Source: Auanema rhodensis (Eukaryota; Nematoda; Chromadorea; Rhabditida; Rhabditidae). From it: DNA of 64,000 nt. Every line of letters starts with the position of its first letter. Position 1 is the stretch's first letter. Made by a program: the position numbers and the translations under genes. The stretch covers positions 13,676,001-13,740,000 of the forward strand of contig OZ059899.1 in the NCBI GenBank assembly GCA_964057225.1, read 5' to 3'. Below are positions 11,697 through 22,425 of this stretch, piece by piece. The notes under the pieces are model-generated. The model was not told the DNA's origin. It did no database searches and saw only the letters and a list, made by a program, of their open reading frames with translations.

Positions 11697-12566
11697 ATGG
11701 CAAATGAACTTGGCGATTTTTTTCGTTCCATGCCAATAATCACTAGGCATTGGTTCGCCGCTTCTATTATTTTACCTTTGTTAGGGAGAATAGGAATATT
11801 ACCCGCCCAATGGATGTATCTTGATTGGAATTTGATAGCTTATAAATTTCAGGTATTTTGGGTAAAAAAATAATAGTTTTTCATGTATTATTCAGTTCTG
11901 GCGTCCATTAACTGCGTTACTGTATTATCCAGTGTCTCCTCAGACGGGGTTTCACTGGCTTCTCATGATTTATTTTCTCTATCAATATTCTAAAAGCTTA
12001 GAAGACGGTGTATATGCCGGTCGACCAGCCGATTATTTATTTATGTTAATAATTAATTGGCTTGTTTGTACTGTAAGTTTTGATCAGGCTAATGTTTCTT
12101 ATCGTGCGTTTTAGGGATTATGCCTCGCTTTGGGATCATACTTTTTATTAGAGCCTATGGTTCTTAGCGTTCTTTACGTGTGGTGTCAATTGAATAAAGA
12201 CACTATTGTTAGTTTTTGGTTTGGAACTAGATTCAAGGTTTGATTCCGCGCAAGAATTGGGTTATGAAATGATTTTAGGCTATTTACTTGCCTTGGATTC
12301 TCTGCGGGTTCAATGCTGTTTTGCGCGGTAGTGGTTTCGTTGAGCTATTGGGAATTCTTACTGGTCATACATACTACTTTCTTGCTTTTAAATATCCCGA
12401 AGAGCATGATGGAGCTCAACTCATAAATACCCCCAATTTCTTGTATAATTACTTGCCTAATGTTACTGGTGGAGTTCATGGCATGGGTAGTCGCCCTGAA
12501 GCCAGACGCGCTCCTGCTCAGCCTCGCCGTTATGCCTGGGGTGAAGGCCGTCCTCTTGGACAATAA
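11697..12566 (+). CDS. DERL1: Derlin-1, ER-associated degradation channel subunit
   Basis: Four exons joined across introns of 43, 42 and 41 nt give 247 residues, close to the usual ~250. The start is MANELGDFF. The protein is a rhomboid pseudoprotease with several membrane segments. The derlin WR motif follows the first junction (FQFWRPLTALLYYP), and the C-terminus RRYAWGEGRPLGQ matches the SHP box that binds p97/VCP, which is typical of Derlin-1. It acts in the ER membrane, moving misfolded proteins toward the cytosol with HRD1 and HERPUD. TTTTAG directly precedes the start codon and may be a trans-splice acceptor. RPS21 follows 210 bp downstream on the same strand. The stop codon overlaps an AATAAA signal. 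Confidence 0.93.
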
Positions 12567-12567
12567 A
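12562..12567 (+). terminator. AATAAA overlapping the Derlin stop codon
   Basis: AATAAA begins in the last sense codon and contains the TAA stop of Derlin-1. It sits in CAATAAATTG, the same context as the polyadenylation signal of RPS21. No other AATAAA is seen before RPS21, so the 3' UTR may be only about 10-25 nt. Confidence 0.5.
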
Positions 12568-12750
12568 TTGTATAATAATGCAGCTGGTTTGCTTGTATAT
12601 CTAATTGCAAAACTGTGATGAATCATGTCTTAATTTATTAAATTTATCTTATCTTGCATAATTTTATTTCTTCCTATCCGTTTTATCCGGATTTTACCTT
12701 TTTTTGTTGGTTACTTGTCTTCTAATTTTGTGAATTTCTTTTTTATTTTC

Positions 12751-12770
12751 TCTAATTCTTTTTGGTTTAG
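12751..12770 (+). promoter_or_regulatory. Candidate trans-splice acceptor before RPS21
   Basis: A T-rich tract ending in GGTTTAG stops six bases before the RPS21 ATG. There is no upstream coding exon in frame, so a cis-acceptor is not needed here. This is the expected form of an outron 3' splice site. Confidence 0.5.
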
Positions 12771-12776
12771 GTAATC

Positions 12777-13119
12777 ATGCAGAACGACGCCGGAGAAACT
12801 GTCGAGCTCTACGTTCCCCGCAAGTGGTGAGTATAATAAAGTGTGTTCAATTTTATAAAAGTTGTTATAGCTCTTCTTCCAACCGTCTTATTGGACCTAA
12901 GGATCATGCTTCCGTCCAAATCGACATCGTCAAGGTTGACCCAGTCACTGGTCGCATGGTAAAGATTATCTGAACTACATTTCAAATTTCGATTGTTTTT
13001 AGATCGCCGGACAATCCAACCGTTACGCTATCTGCGGAGCCCTCCGTCGTATGGGAGAATCCGATGATGCACTTGTTAGACTGGCCCAGAGGGACGATAT
13101 TATCCCAAAGAACCTTTAA
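12777..13119 (+). CDS. RPS21: 40S ribosomal protein S21 (eS21)
   Basis: Three exons (12777-12826, 12871-12958, 13003-13119) give 84 residues, the family's usual size. The sequence [34 protein letters not shown] and [19 protein letters not shown] is diagnostic of eS21. It is a component of the small ribosomal subunit involved in late 18S rRNA maturation and translation. It lies 210 bp after Derlin-1 on the same strand, with an AG acceptor just before its ATG, so it may be the second gene of a two-gene operon. AATAAA lies 13 bp beyond the stop. Confidence 0.96.
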
Positions 13120-13131
13120 GTTGTTGTTTTC

Positions 13132-13137
13132 AATAAA
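13132..13137 (+). terminator. Polyadenylation signal of RPS21
   Basis: AATAAA 13 bp after the stop codon, in the context CAATAAATTG. Confidence 0.7.
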
Positions 13138-13876
13138 TTGTTATGAAAACTTATATACTGTTATATCATTGAAATTTAATATGTGAAGCATAATTACAAA
13201 AAATATTACATTAAACAAATATACTATGAGAATATGGTGAAAACCAGTAAAACTATGAATTAAAAAAATGTAGGGTTAATATTCTATCTGAATTTGTAAT
13301 TATTCATAATTATAAATAAAAATAAGAGCCGTACTGGTAATGTATAGGTGCTGATATGTGAAAATATGATTCATTGATTTGTAATATTAGATTAAATGTA
13401 TATTTCTTTGTTATTTCTGAATTGGTGTTCAATAGTATTAATAAAATATTTTAAAATTAATTTTTTTAATTTCCATGCAGAAGCTATCAAAACGATCGAA
13501 AAATGAACAAATGAAAATGCGCATATCTGTAAAAATCAAATGGAAATACGTAGACGTAATCGAATTTTTTTATTTGTAAAAATTGGTCCTGAAACGATTC
13601 TGACAGCCAATGTAATATCTGGACTGAGTATTATATGTTGAGACCGGCCTTTAAGGGAACATTCCGGCTGAATTTAAATTACGAATCCTATTTTATTAAA
13701 AGTATGTTTTTGATACTTTTTTTTATTTAGGTATTACCTTTTCAAAATTCTATAATGTACAATGTGGAAATTTTTGTTTATTGCGGGTTTTATGTGTGTA
13801 GCATTCTTCTCAGATTTTAAATGAACGATTCTTTGATGATGTTGATAATAATGATTAATAGCAAGATCAAAATAAT

Positions 13877-13893
13877 TTTTTTTTCTTTTTAAG
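13877..13893 (+). promoter_or_regulatory. Candidate trans-splice acceptor before RPL31
   Basis: A run of T with one C ends in AAG at 13893, just upstream of the RPL31 start codon. It resembles the other acceptor-like sites placed immediately before start codons in this window. Confidence 0.45.
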
Positions 13894-13898
13894 GTAAA

Positions 13899-14387
13899 AT
13901 GGCTAAGCCTAACCACGAGAAGAAGGCTAGAAATGCCATCAACGAGGTTGTCACCCGTGAGTTCACCATCCACGTTCATAAGAGAATAAAGGGAATGTAA
14001 GTGGTTTTGTATTTTTTTCATCATTATATTGTATTTTTAGCGGTGCCAAGAAGCGCGCTCCTCGTGCTATTGATGAAATCCGCAAATTCGCTAGAGCTCA
14101 AATGAACACCGAAGATGTCCGCGTTGACACCAGACTCAACAAGTTCATTTGGTCCAAGGGAATCAAGTGAGTGGTTTTAACTATTTTCTGTTTAAATTAG
14201 TTTTCTTAATCTTGATTAGCAAGTTATAATTATTTACAGGAATGTTCCATTCCGTGTCCGTGTCCGTCTTTCCAGAAGACACAACGAGGATGAGGACTCT
14301 ACCCACAAGCTCTACACCCTCTGCACCTATGTCCCATGTACCAACTTCAAGGGATTAACCAATGTCAATGTTGACAGCGAGGAGTAA
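13899..14387 (+). CDS. RPL31: 60S ribosomal protein L31 (eL31)
   Basis: Three exons (13899-13996, 14041-14166, 14240-14387) give 123 residues, normal for the family. Recognisable eL31 sequence includes [49 protein letters not shown] and [12 protein letters not shown]. The protein sits near the nascent-peptide exit tunnel of the large subunit. AATAAA is present 18 bp after the stop. Only 125 bp separate it from the SAC2-like gene on the same strand, which suggests that the two are co-transcribed. Confidence 0.96.
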
Positions 14388-14404
14388 TGTTGTTGTTGTT
14401 ATTC

Positions 14405-14410
14405 AATAAA
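14405..14410 (+). terminator. Polyadenylation signal of RPL31
   Basis: AATAAA in TTCAATAAATTG, 18 bp after the stop codon. Its context matches the RPS21 signal. Confidence 0.7.
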
Positions 14411-14494
14411 TTGATGTTTATATTACCAATAGTGTTCTTGGTACAAATCCATCTCGTATACATTTAACCAACAGTAAGAATTAGAAGGGGATAG

Positions 14495-14506
14495 TTAGAC
14501 TTTCAG
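14495..14506 (+). promoter_or_regulatory. Candidate trans-splice acceptor before SAC2-like gene
   Basis: GTTAGACTTTCAG-type sequence ends at 14506, six bases before the chosen ATG. The gap to RPL31 is only 125 bp, which fits an operon-internal acceptor. Confidence 0.45.
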
Positions 14507-14512
14507 AATGAG

Positions 14513-17500
14513 ATGAATATTCACTCTACAGCTCGGCATCTGTTGCTTGAAAGCGGTGGCTCAAAGCTGCTTTTTTCTAAAGAAAATGGAAGGTGTGAAG
14601 AATATTCGTCCAGTGGTAGATATATGACAATATTTCCTTGTTATTTATTGCAATTCGAATATAGATGTAATTCCCGATGCTGTTGAATGTGGCACGTTTC
14701 ATCTCTTTCTTGGTAGGATTGAAATTGAGGGTGTTTATTACTTACTACTTGCAACCCAGTCTGTTTTAGTAGGGTATTTTAGGAATCATGATAAGGTTAA
14801 CATGGTTCCGATAAGGAGTTTGAATCAGTTTACTTGTAGAAATTACCAATTCATCGAATAGATCGTGTAAAAGCCGTTCCTGTGTCTATAGATGAAAAAT
14901 CATTGAAACAGTTACTTGAAGAAAACGGTAACGGTGGAAAATTGAAAGCAGGAACTGAGAAACTCCTGAAGTTTGTACAGGATAAAATAGGTCTGAAAGT
15001 TTGGGTGATGTGAATGATTTAGTAAAACTAATGTACAGGTACACAACCGACTTTTCTGGAAGAAGTCTTACGTATATTCAATGATAATCCTGATTTTTAT
15101 TATTGCCTTGAGCGTGATATCACTTATACAACTGAAAGGTTTTGAGTCAACTTTGACTATGACAAAATGCTTGAATTCTAGGTTTTTTTCTTCTAACACG
15201 AAACCGAGAGATTGTTTTTTTTGGAACAAGCATTTACTCTCCTGTTTAATGGATAACCGTTTAAGTGATGATGTTAGAACGAAGTGGTATTACTAACAAA
15301 TCTGAAAATGTTTGAAACTTTTATCAATCTAGGATTATTCCCGTTGTACAAGGCTTCATTAGAACCGTTGAAATAACACTTCAAGAAGATCCTCAGATCA
15401 GTGCTATGCTTGAAGTAACTTTGATTTCTAGAAGATCCATTAACCGAGCAGGAACTAGATACTTGAGAAGGTTTATCGTTATCCTTTTTGTCAATTTGGA
15501 ATGTAAATATAACAGGGGAGCTGATAATGATGGAAATGTGGCTAACTTTGTTGAGTCGGAGCTAATATTAAATATCTTTGGGCATCATTTATCATTTGTA
15601 CAGGTTCATTTTTACATATAATTGTTGGATATAAAATTAATTTAAGTTAAGTTACATATTTAGTTTGGTATTCAAAATCAAATATTAAATTAAAAGACTT
15701 CAAAAGTAGCAAATTAAAATATTTTTCAATTTTATTTCTTATAAATATGCCAATTTTGGTTCAAATAATCAGTCTCTTTAAAGATTAGAGGCTCTGTCCC
15801 GTTATTTTGGAGTCAGAAAGGACTGAAATATCGTCCGCCACTATCTATTGATAAGCCAATAGAGGAATCACTACCAGTTTTTGAGAAGGTACTTTACAAA
15901 TCATAAAGTGATATTGTAAACAAAATGAAACTTTTCTAGCATATAAGGGAAATTATTAGTAATTATGGACCTTCGTTGATAACAGTAAATTTGGTTGATC
16001 AAACTGGCCGGGAATTGGGTTTAGCGCAAAGTTATATGGAAGTTTGTTGTTTAATCTTTTTTTTTGTAATTATATTGTTTCAGCATGCTTTAAAGCAGAA
16101 GGTTAATAAGCTAACGTTTGTTTCTTTTGATCTTCATAAACATTGTAGAGGTCTTCGTTTTGACAAAGTAATTTGAAACTTTTAAAATTACTTGTAATAT
16201 GATTCTTAAGATTTCTATACTGATCGATAACATTGAAGAGGCTTTAAATGAAATTGGCTTCTGTTGGGTGGACAAAACAGGTGAAACTGTTCAAGTTATA
16301 AATTTGTAATGTAGTTACGTCTAGGTGAAATAGTGCAAGCACAAAAAGGAATTGTGCGAACAAATTGTGTAGATTGCTTAGATCGTACAAATGTTGTACA
16401 GGTTTATCTTACTTTCAAACTTTTCTACATCAATTTCTTTTCAGGGATCTATATCTCAATATGTTTGCATGAAACAGGCTCAACGATTAGGAATATTCGG
16501 TCCTCTTGCAGAACCGCCTGATGTATTGGTTACTGTTCTCCAAGGATTATGGGCTGATAATGGTGATGCTATTTCAACCCAAGTAATCTATTTATCTCTT
16601 TAATCAGCTATACAGTTTGATATTACAGTATGCTGGAACTGCAGCTCTTAAAGGTGATGTAACCAGGTCTGGAGAACGAAAGTTTGCTGGAATTATGAAG
16701 GATGGTTATAATAGTGCCTCAAGGTACTATCTCTCACATGTTCGCGATTCTGCAAGACAAAAGGCCATCAATTTTTTACTTGGCCAACCTGACCAAGGTT
16801 TAATCGTATATTCGTTTGTTTAAATATTTTTGGATTAAGGCTCGGAATCTATGATTGATACGGATTCAGATGAAGATGAAGATGATAATGTTTCACGACT
16901 AGTTAATGAAACTATTCATTTTCTTCTTCCTGAAGGAGAAGTTTTAGTTGGTTAGTGTTTTATTTAGCGTTGTTCCAAAAATAAAGAACTATTTAAGCTG
17001 GCTGGGGTCTTGTTGATGCTCGTGATGATTCTGACAACGTGGATTCTGTAGTTTTATTAACAAGGGCCCGCCTCTTTATTGCTTTGTATGATGACGATGT
17101 CGAGAAATTAATGGATGTTCGAATAATTCCATTAGAAGATATTGAAACAATTGAGGTAGAGCTTTTTCTAAAAATTAGTAAAGCCAAGTGCAATTTAGAT
17201 TGGAAGAACTTCCAGAAATCCCCGAATGCACCTCAGAGTATCTGGAAAAGGGTCTTCTGTTGGTTCTTGGGCCTGGAGACCTTCGAAAACACGCCTGTTC
17301 AATAATGTTGCAATACGAATAAAGTCTACTGATGAAGCTGATGAGTACGCAGAATCTATCGCTGAACAAATATCTGTAGCATACGAAATGTCTCGAGGGC
17401 AAAGTTTAATTATTCAACGACCTGGTCGCATATTAGTCAATGGTCCTGGAGCTGCCAGGTACCCGTTTTCTTTTTACGTTTAAAACTTATTTATCTACAG

Positions 17501-17854
17501 AAAAGCATTAGCTTCGATGACATCCGCATTGAAGTTTAAAACAAAGCGGCCTTCTCATTCTCCTTCTGCCCCACACGGTTAAATTTAGCTATGCTATTTA
17601 TAAAAAAAAATTTTTAAGATGCGCCAAGTAAAGCAGACGATAGTGGTCACTCGACTCCGCGTGGGGATGAAGATAAAAGTGCAGATGTTTCTGAAAATGA
17701 ACAAAATGATGGGGATAAGGTACCTGGCCTTGTTAGTCGTATAAAGGGTCTGAGACCCATATTTGTAAAGCAAAAGCCTGATAATGTAAATGATCCTTTC
17801 GAAAATTTAAAACCACTAATGGATGACTCACTAACCACATTGATATTATTGTAA
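14513..17854 (+). CDS. INPP5F: SAC2/INPP5F-type phosphoinositide phosphatase
   Basis: About 19 exons give roughly 780 residues. The SAC domain fills the first ~500: LISRRSINRAGTRYLRRG, GNVANFVESE, RGSVPLFWSQKGLKYRP, and the catalytic CX5R motif in RTNCVDCLDRTNVVQ (exon ending near 16400). YAGTAALKGDVTRSGERK follows. A second conserved block (LVDARDDSDNVDSV, LTRARLFIALYDDDVEKL) matches the hSac2 homology domain, which separates INPP5F from SAC1; SAC1 would instead end in two membrane helices. The family removes the 4-phosphate from PI4P on endosomes and the plasma membrane. The start is the second ATG after an acceptor-like AG, because the first ATG (14508) hits a stop. The C-terminus is low complexity. 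It follows RPL31 by 125 bp. Confidence 0.9.
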
Positions 17855-18213
17855 TACCCTAGTCCTTTTTGATCTTATAGTTGAGCTTAATTTAAATTGT
17901 ATATAATACAAATATCATAATCCATTCCCTAAATGTGATGAGCTGTGCTATACATTGTGATTAATTTTACAAGTTTTAATTGCTCTTGAAAAATGTGATA
18001 ACAAATAAAATAGTCACAATAAGTTTTATTCGTATACATTCTCTCGGGAAACCAACCCAAACGAATTGTACAGAAGTACAAAATCTACAATACTTGAAAG
18101 AATAAACGCCGAGTTGACCGCCGCGAGAGAAGAGATACGGGACACTATCTAAGAACAAGGTGAAAACAATTGAAATAGTATCAAAGCTCTTACTAAATCT
18201 AGCTTTACTACAT
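17855..18213. other. Convergent 3' spacer, SAC2-like and COX4
   Basis: This 359-bp gap lies between two stop codons facing each other. It is AT-rich and must hold both 3' UTRs. No gene is seen. Confidence 0.6.
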
Positions 18214-19033
18214 TTACTTCCACTTGTTGTTATCGTAGTCGTAGTGCTTAGCGGGTCCAAGGAATTGACCCTAGAATACATATAATAATAAAAAATAAAA
18301 CAAAATATTGCGTACCTTTTCGAGAACGAGCATTCTCTCAATTTGAGCTTGCTTGTACTCATCCTGGAAGGTAGGTGGAAGCTCAGGATAGACTGAAACA
18401 AATTTGTTTTAAAAACATGATAGTCTGTAACAAAGTACCGGTCTTCTTCAAGAAGGTAGTGTAAAGGGTGGCCAAGGCGAGAACTCCGAAAATGATTCCA
18501 GTGGCAGCCTGGAAAAGCAGAACTCAAAAATAAATAAATCGAAATAAACAAACCTTCCAATATCCGGATGGAGCCTCGAATTCAGAGAGGGTTTGTCTGA
18601 AGGAATAACGGTACACTGAAAGAAACGAATAACAAAAAAACGAAATTCAGAAAAACATACAAGTCTTCTTATCCTCAAGGGAAAGAGACTTCCAGTCTCC
18701 TTGTTCTTTTGAACGGAGTGGCTTGCTTACATCATCTTCCTTGCGGAATCTGATGGCTGGGTACCAGTAATCAAGACGATCTTGGTAGGTCTGAACATTA
18801 CTGAAGATGAAAAACTATTTCAGACAGGACTAACATTGTCTCCGGTAGCTCCGAAACCGACGAGTTCACGGCCAGCACCCTTCTCAGGTCCCCACCAGTG
18901 TTCAACATGGTGTCCACCTTGAAAATTAATAATAAGGCTATATTTAACCAAATTAATTTTTACCAGAGAGGGAAGAGGAAGTCTGGAGAGATCGCACAGC
19001 AATGCGAGGAAGAGCCAGGTTACGCGACAACAT
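18214..19033 (-). CDS. COX4: Cytochrome c oxidase subunit 4
   Basis: Seven exons (19033-18964, 18917-18835, 18790-18661, 18615-18554, 18508-18439, 18392-18316, 18270-18214) total 549 nt, 182 residues. The N-terminus MLSRNLALPRIAVRSLQTS looks like a mitochondrial presequence. The core has WYPAIRFRKEDD, KPLRSKEQGDWKSLS and YRYSFRQTLSEFEAPSGYW. One membrane helix (AATGIIFGVLALATLYTTFL) follows, then YPELPPTFQDEY, IERMLVLEKG and an HYDYDNNKWK end, all typical of COX4. It is a nuclear-encoded complex IV subunit of the inner mitochondrial membrane and the binding site for adenine-nucleotide regulation. CTTCTTAG lies just upstream of the ATG. The second intron contains a premature AG that would cause a stop; the next AG restores the frame. 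Confidence 0.92.
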
Positions 19034-20103
19034 TACCTAAGAAGCAATACATTAAAATGCAAAAAAAGAAACTTTTAGATAACTAAGGAGTAAACGATTC
19101 GAAACTCTGCAACAAGAGAAATAGAAGAAGAACGATGTTTTTGAAGTAAATTATATAGTAATACAAGGTTGGAAATAGGTAAGTTAGCATAGAAAGACTG
19201 CTACTCATTCTCAGCTTTCTTTCTTTCTTCTCATAATTACAATAGAATATAAAATAAGTTATCAATAAATGGCGGATTTTTCAAAAAAAGATGGTCATTG
19301 ATTACACAGGCGGCCTTTATTGGCTGCGTATTCTATGTTTCTTAACAAAAAGTGACAGCGAAATACTTTTTAGCAATAGAGCACATTTACATTTATTATG
19401 TTTATGAAAATGTACTGTTAGCATGAAGAAAGCGTTTTGAAATGACTTCACCATATATAAATTATTTGTGTTTTTCAAAATTTTCTACAATAGCTTAACT
19501 ATACAAGAGTTTCATGAAGAAAATATTTTGTACACCTATATTTGAATTCGGTGTACTCTTTTTCATCTATTAGTTTAAAAGAAATCTCGTTATTTTTAAT
19601 TTTAATATTGAAAATGTTGCTGAGAGAATCATTATTAATGCTATAGAACAAAATTGTTCAATTCTACGATTTCATTTAAGAATTAGAAACAATACGATAA
19701 GATTCCAAGTGAACCCAAGTTTAGTACTTAAAACTTTTATGTATTGAAAGAAATTAAAAAATGATTTGCGTGCAACTCGGTCGTTTCTCAAGCTTAAATT
19801 ATTCAATTTTTTAAGTAGTTTAAGCTTAAGGTTTCTTAAAGAAAGTTGTTGAGAAAACAATTAATTTCATAAGTAAATACCGTACTTCAACTGAATTGCA
19901 CCAGTATTTTAATTTGCACGGTATAACACAAAATTTATATATTGGTTTATTTAAACTTTACGTAAATCTGTGAATTTGTTTCCTATCCTAATGAATCACA
20001 TTAACGAAAAAAGTATTTCAGGTGTTATAAGCTACAGTTGTTCTACGTGTATTAGTCTTAACTTTCTGATTGCTTTAACAATTATTTCTGACACGCATAT
20101 GCC
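19034..20103. other. Divergent spacer, COX4 and RRP40
   Basis: About 1.07 kb of AT-rich DNA between two start codons that point outward. It is presumably the promoters of COX4 (-) and of the four-gene run that begins with RRP40 (+). No coding exon or RNA gene is recognised. Confidence 0.55.
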
Positions 20104-21041
20104 ATGGTAACTTGCTATTTACCCGGTGAAATTATTGATGTAGGATGCCTTGATTCATCTAAGAAAATAAGTGTTGGGTAAATTTAATTCACAAAGTCTT
20201 TTCATTTGTTGTTAATTTAGAAATGGAATAGATAAACGTGGTGATCAATACGTAACTTGTCAGCCAGGTCTTGTTAAATTTGTTGAAAACAAAGCATGGG
20301 TTTCTGTACATAGTAGGCGGTACTATCATTTTTAATTAAGCCCTTTATGTTCTTTGGTTTATACAGGTATATTCCCTATAAAGAAGACAACGTTATCGGT
20401 ATTGTTACGGGAAAACAAGGAGACCTATTCAAAATTGATATTGGTTATTCTGATTTAGCTATTGTATGACCATGTTTCAAGAAAAGTTTTGATAATACTA
20501 TATTTTAGATTAACTTTCTTTCATTTGAAGGTGCTACTAAAAGAAATAGACCCAATCTTAAGACAGGAGATATTATTTATGCTAAAGTTGCTGAAGCTTC
20601 ACGACATTTAGAACCTGAATTAACATGTATAGATTCCGTGTCTAGAGCTAAAGGCTTAGGATCGCTATCCAATGGTTTTATGTTCAAGGTAGTGTCTTCT
20701 ATAGGATTTGCTAGATTTATTTGTTGTTTAGGTTTCACTTCATTTAGCCAGACGTTTACTCTCGCCCACAAATATTGTATGCACATGTCTTGGTAAAGAG
20801 TTTCCCTTTGAAATCACAGTAGGGTTAAACGGAAGAATATGGGTTAACACAGAGCATTCAAAATCTGTAATATTAACATTTATTTGAAGTTATTAAAAAT
20901 ATATTTCAGATCATAGTAATTCGACGAATAATTCTCGCTTCTGAATATGTCGGAGATGATGATATTGAATCACTAGTTGCCGAAGAAATAGCGAAATTTA
21001 AAAGCTCTGGAAGAGTGGTTATTGATTCTGATATGAATTAG
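20104..21041 (+). CDS. EXOSC3: Exosome subunit RRP40 (EXOSC3)
   Basis: Several exons give about 230 residues, starting [14 protein letters not shown] in a GCCATGG context. The middle is an S1-like RNA-binding domain ([42 protein letters not shown]). The C-terminal KH domain carries [16 protein letters not shown], the GxNGxxWV signature of RRP40. RRP40 is one of the three cap subunits of the RNA exosome, which degrades and processes RNA 3' ends in nucleus and cytoplasm. It is the first gene of a run of four same-strand genes with gaps of 151, 175 and 95 bp. Unlike the other three it has no obvious AG acceptor right before its ATG, which fits a first gene with its own promoter. Confidence 0.92.
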
Positions 21042-21182
21042 TGTATATATGCAATATTGTTATGTGTTGTTAACCTTTTTGTTAAATTTTTCGCATCATA
21101 TTCTTTTACCAAAACTTTTTTCTTGTGTTCTTACACTTTGGATATCATGAAGATAGTTTATTTTTTTTCTAAATATCCTATT

Positions 21183-21192
21183 ATTTTTTCAG
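21183..21192 (+). promoter_or_regulatory. Trans-splice acceptor before NDUFB10
   Basis: ATTTTTTCAG ends directly at the NDUFB10 start codon, leaving no 5' UTR. No upstream exon could be joined. This is strong for an outron acceptor inside an operon. Confidence 0.6.
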
Positions 21193-22250
21193 ATGGGTGA
21201 AGAGACTATTGCAGAACAACGACGAAAGGAGGATAAGGTGTGTCTCTGGAAACTCTTGTAATTTTAAGCTGTCAAGTTTAGGCCTCATGGGATGCATATT
21301 GGAAGTTGAGAGATGTAGATTCCAAAGGATCTATCTATCCTCGTATGCGCTATTATGTTCACAAAATGTTTGATGGCCCCGCAACTTGGTTTAGAGGTTG
21401 TTGTTATTCTAAACTACTTGTAAAATAATTGTTTTTTCTTCTTAGAGTCTGTAGTCGAGCCTCTTCACAGCAAGAACAAGCTTCCTTATTATCAACGTAA
21501 GTTGGATCGTGTTCCAGAGATTGATGAATGCGGTGTTAATGATAAGGTGAGGGATTCAATATATTTCAATATATAATAGATGTATTCATATTAAGGCTTG
21601 TTTCTATGAGGCTAATGAGCAATTCCGTTTGGATAAGATGGTTGATGGGTTTATCCTTCAAACTCTTCGTCAACGTTTAGATCGTTGTATGCAATACAAT
21701 AATCCTGACCATTCTCCATGTGTTAAGGTAGAATTTTTTTTCTGTTTGAAGTTTATATCAAGTGTTTCAGATGATCGAGGATGTTGAGGAAAGTGAATTA
21801 AACTTCTTCATCAAGTACGGAGAGATGGGAGGTGAAGCCGATGTTCGTGATGCTTACATGAAGCAAAAGCATAGACTTATCTGGGAGAGACGTCATCCCG
21901 AAATTATGGAAGAGAGAGCTCAAAAGTATGCTGAGCATAAGGTAACTGGTAAACTTAGTTTATATAAACAGTTATTGTTTAGGAGAAGTTGGCTAAGGGA
22001 GAATTCGATTATTCTTTCTGGAAGAAGGGTATGTTCTACCAAGACAAAAAGAACTACGAACCACCATATGAGTTCTATCTTTCAAAGGCTCCTATGGAGG
22101 GTGATAAGCCATTGTCTAAGGATTGGAACTATTATAAGCAGGTAATATTGCATTCATAAGATTGGTTTCAAATTTATGTCATTAAAGGTTGCTCAAGATC
22201 CTGAATTCGACAAGGAGCAAGGAAAGAAGTCCGAGTTCCGTCTTTACTAA
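21193..22250 (+). CDS. NDUFB10: NADH dehydrogenase 1 beta subcomplex subunit 10 (PDSW)
   Basis: About seven exons encode some 240 residues: MGEETIAEQRRKEDK, then ASWDAYWKLRD, FDGPATWFRESVVEPLH, LDRVPEIDECGVND, FRLDKMVDGFILQTLRQR, MKQKHRLIWERRHPEIMEE and DWNYYKQVAQDPEFDKEQG. This is the accessory complex I subunit PDSW, on the intermembrane-space side of the membrane arm, with conserved cysteines forming disulfides. The extended form with KHRLIWERRHPEIM resembles nematode versions. It starts 151 bp after RRP40 and ends 175 bp before the UPF0598 gene, all on the + strand. Confidence 0.9.
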
Positions 22251-22410
22251 GAGATTGTTGTGTCTTAGGATTGGATGTCTCGTATATGATAGAGTTTGTA
22301 GATTAAAATTAAATTCAAATGAAGTTTCTGCAAGATAGATGTGTTGTGATGCGTTCGCTCGCCTTTTATTTTAGTATTAATTCAGTCCCTATATATGGAT
22401 TTTGGAGATA

Positions 22411-22418
22411 ATCTTTAG
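22411..22418 (+). promoter_or_regulatory. Trans-splice acceptor before UPF0598 gene
   Basis: ATCTTTAG ends seven bases before the ATG at 22426, in the 175-bp gap after NDUFB10. Confidence 0.45.
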
Positions 22419-22425
22419 AGTAAAA

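Larger units (their letters stand above)
13120..13898. other. AT-rich spacer between RPS21 and RPL31
   Basis: This contains the RPS21 3' UTR with AATAAA, then AT-rich sequence with no supported gene. It probably includes the promoter and outron of RPL31: the last 25 bases are a T-rich tract ending in TTTTTAAG, five bases before the RPL31 ATG. Confidence 0.6.

Noticed and set aside
14829-14850. A 22-nt intron in the SAC2-like gene
   Set aside because: A 44-nt intron starting further upstream (GTTAAC..TGTAG) joins YFRNHDK to KLPIHR in frame and fits the usual intron size.
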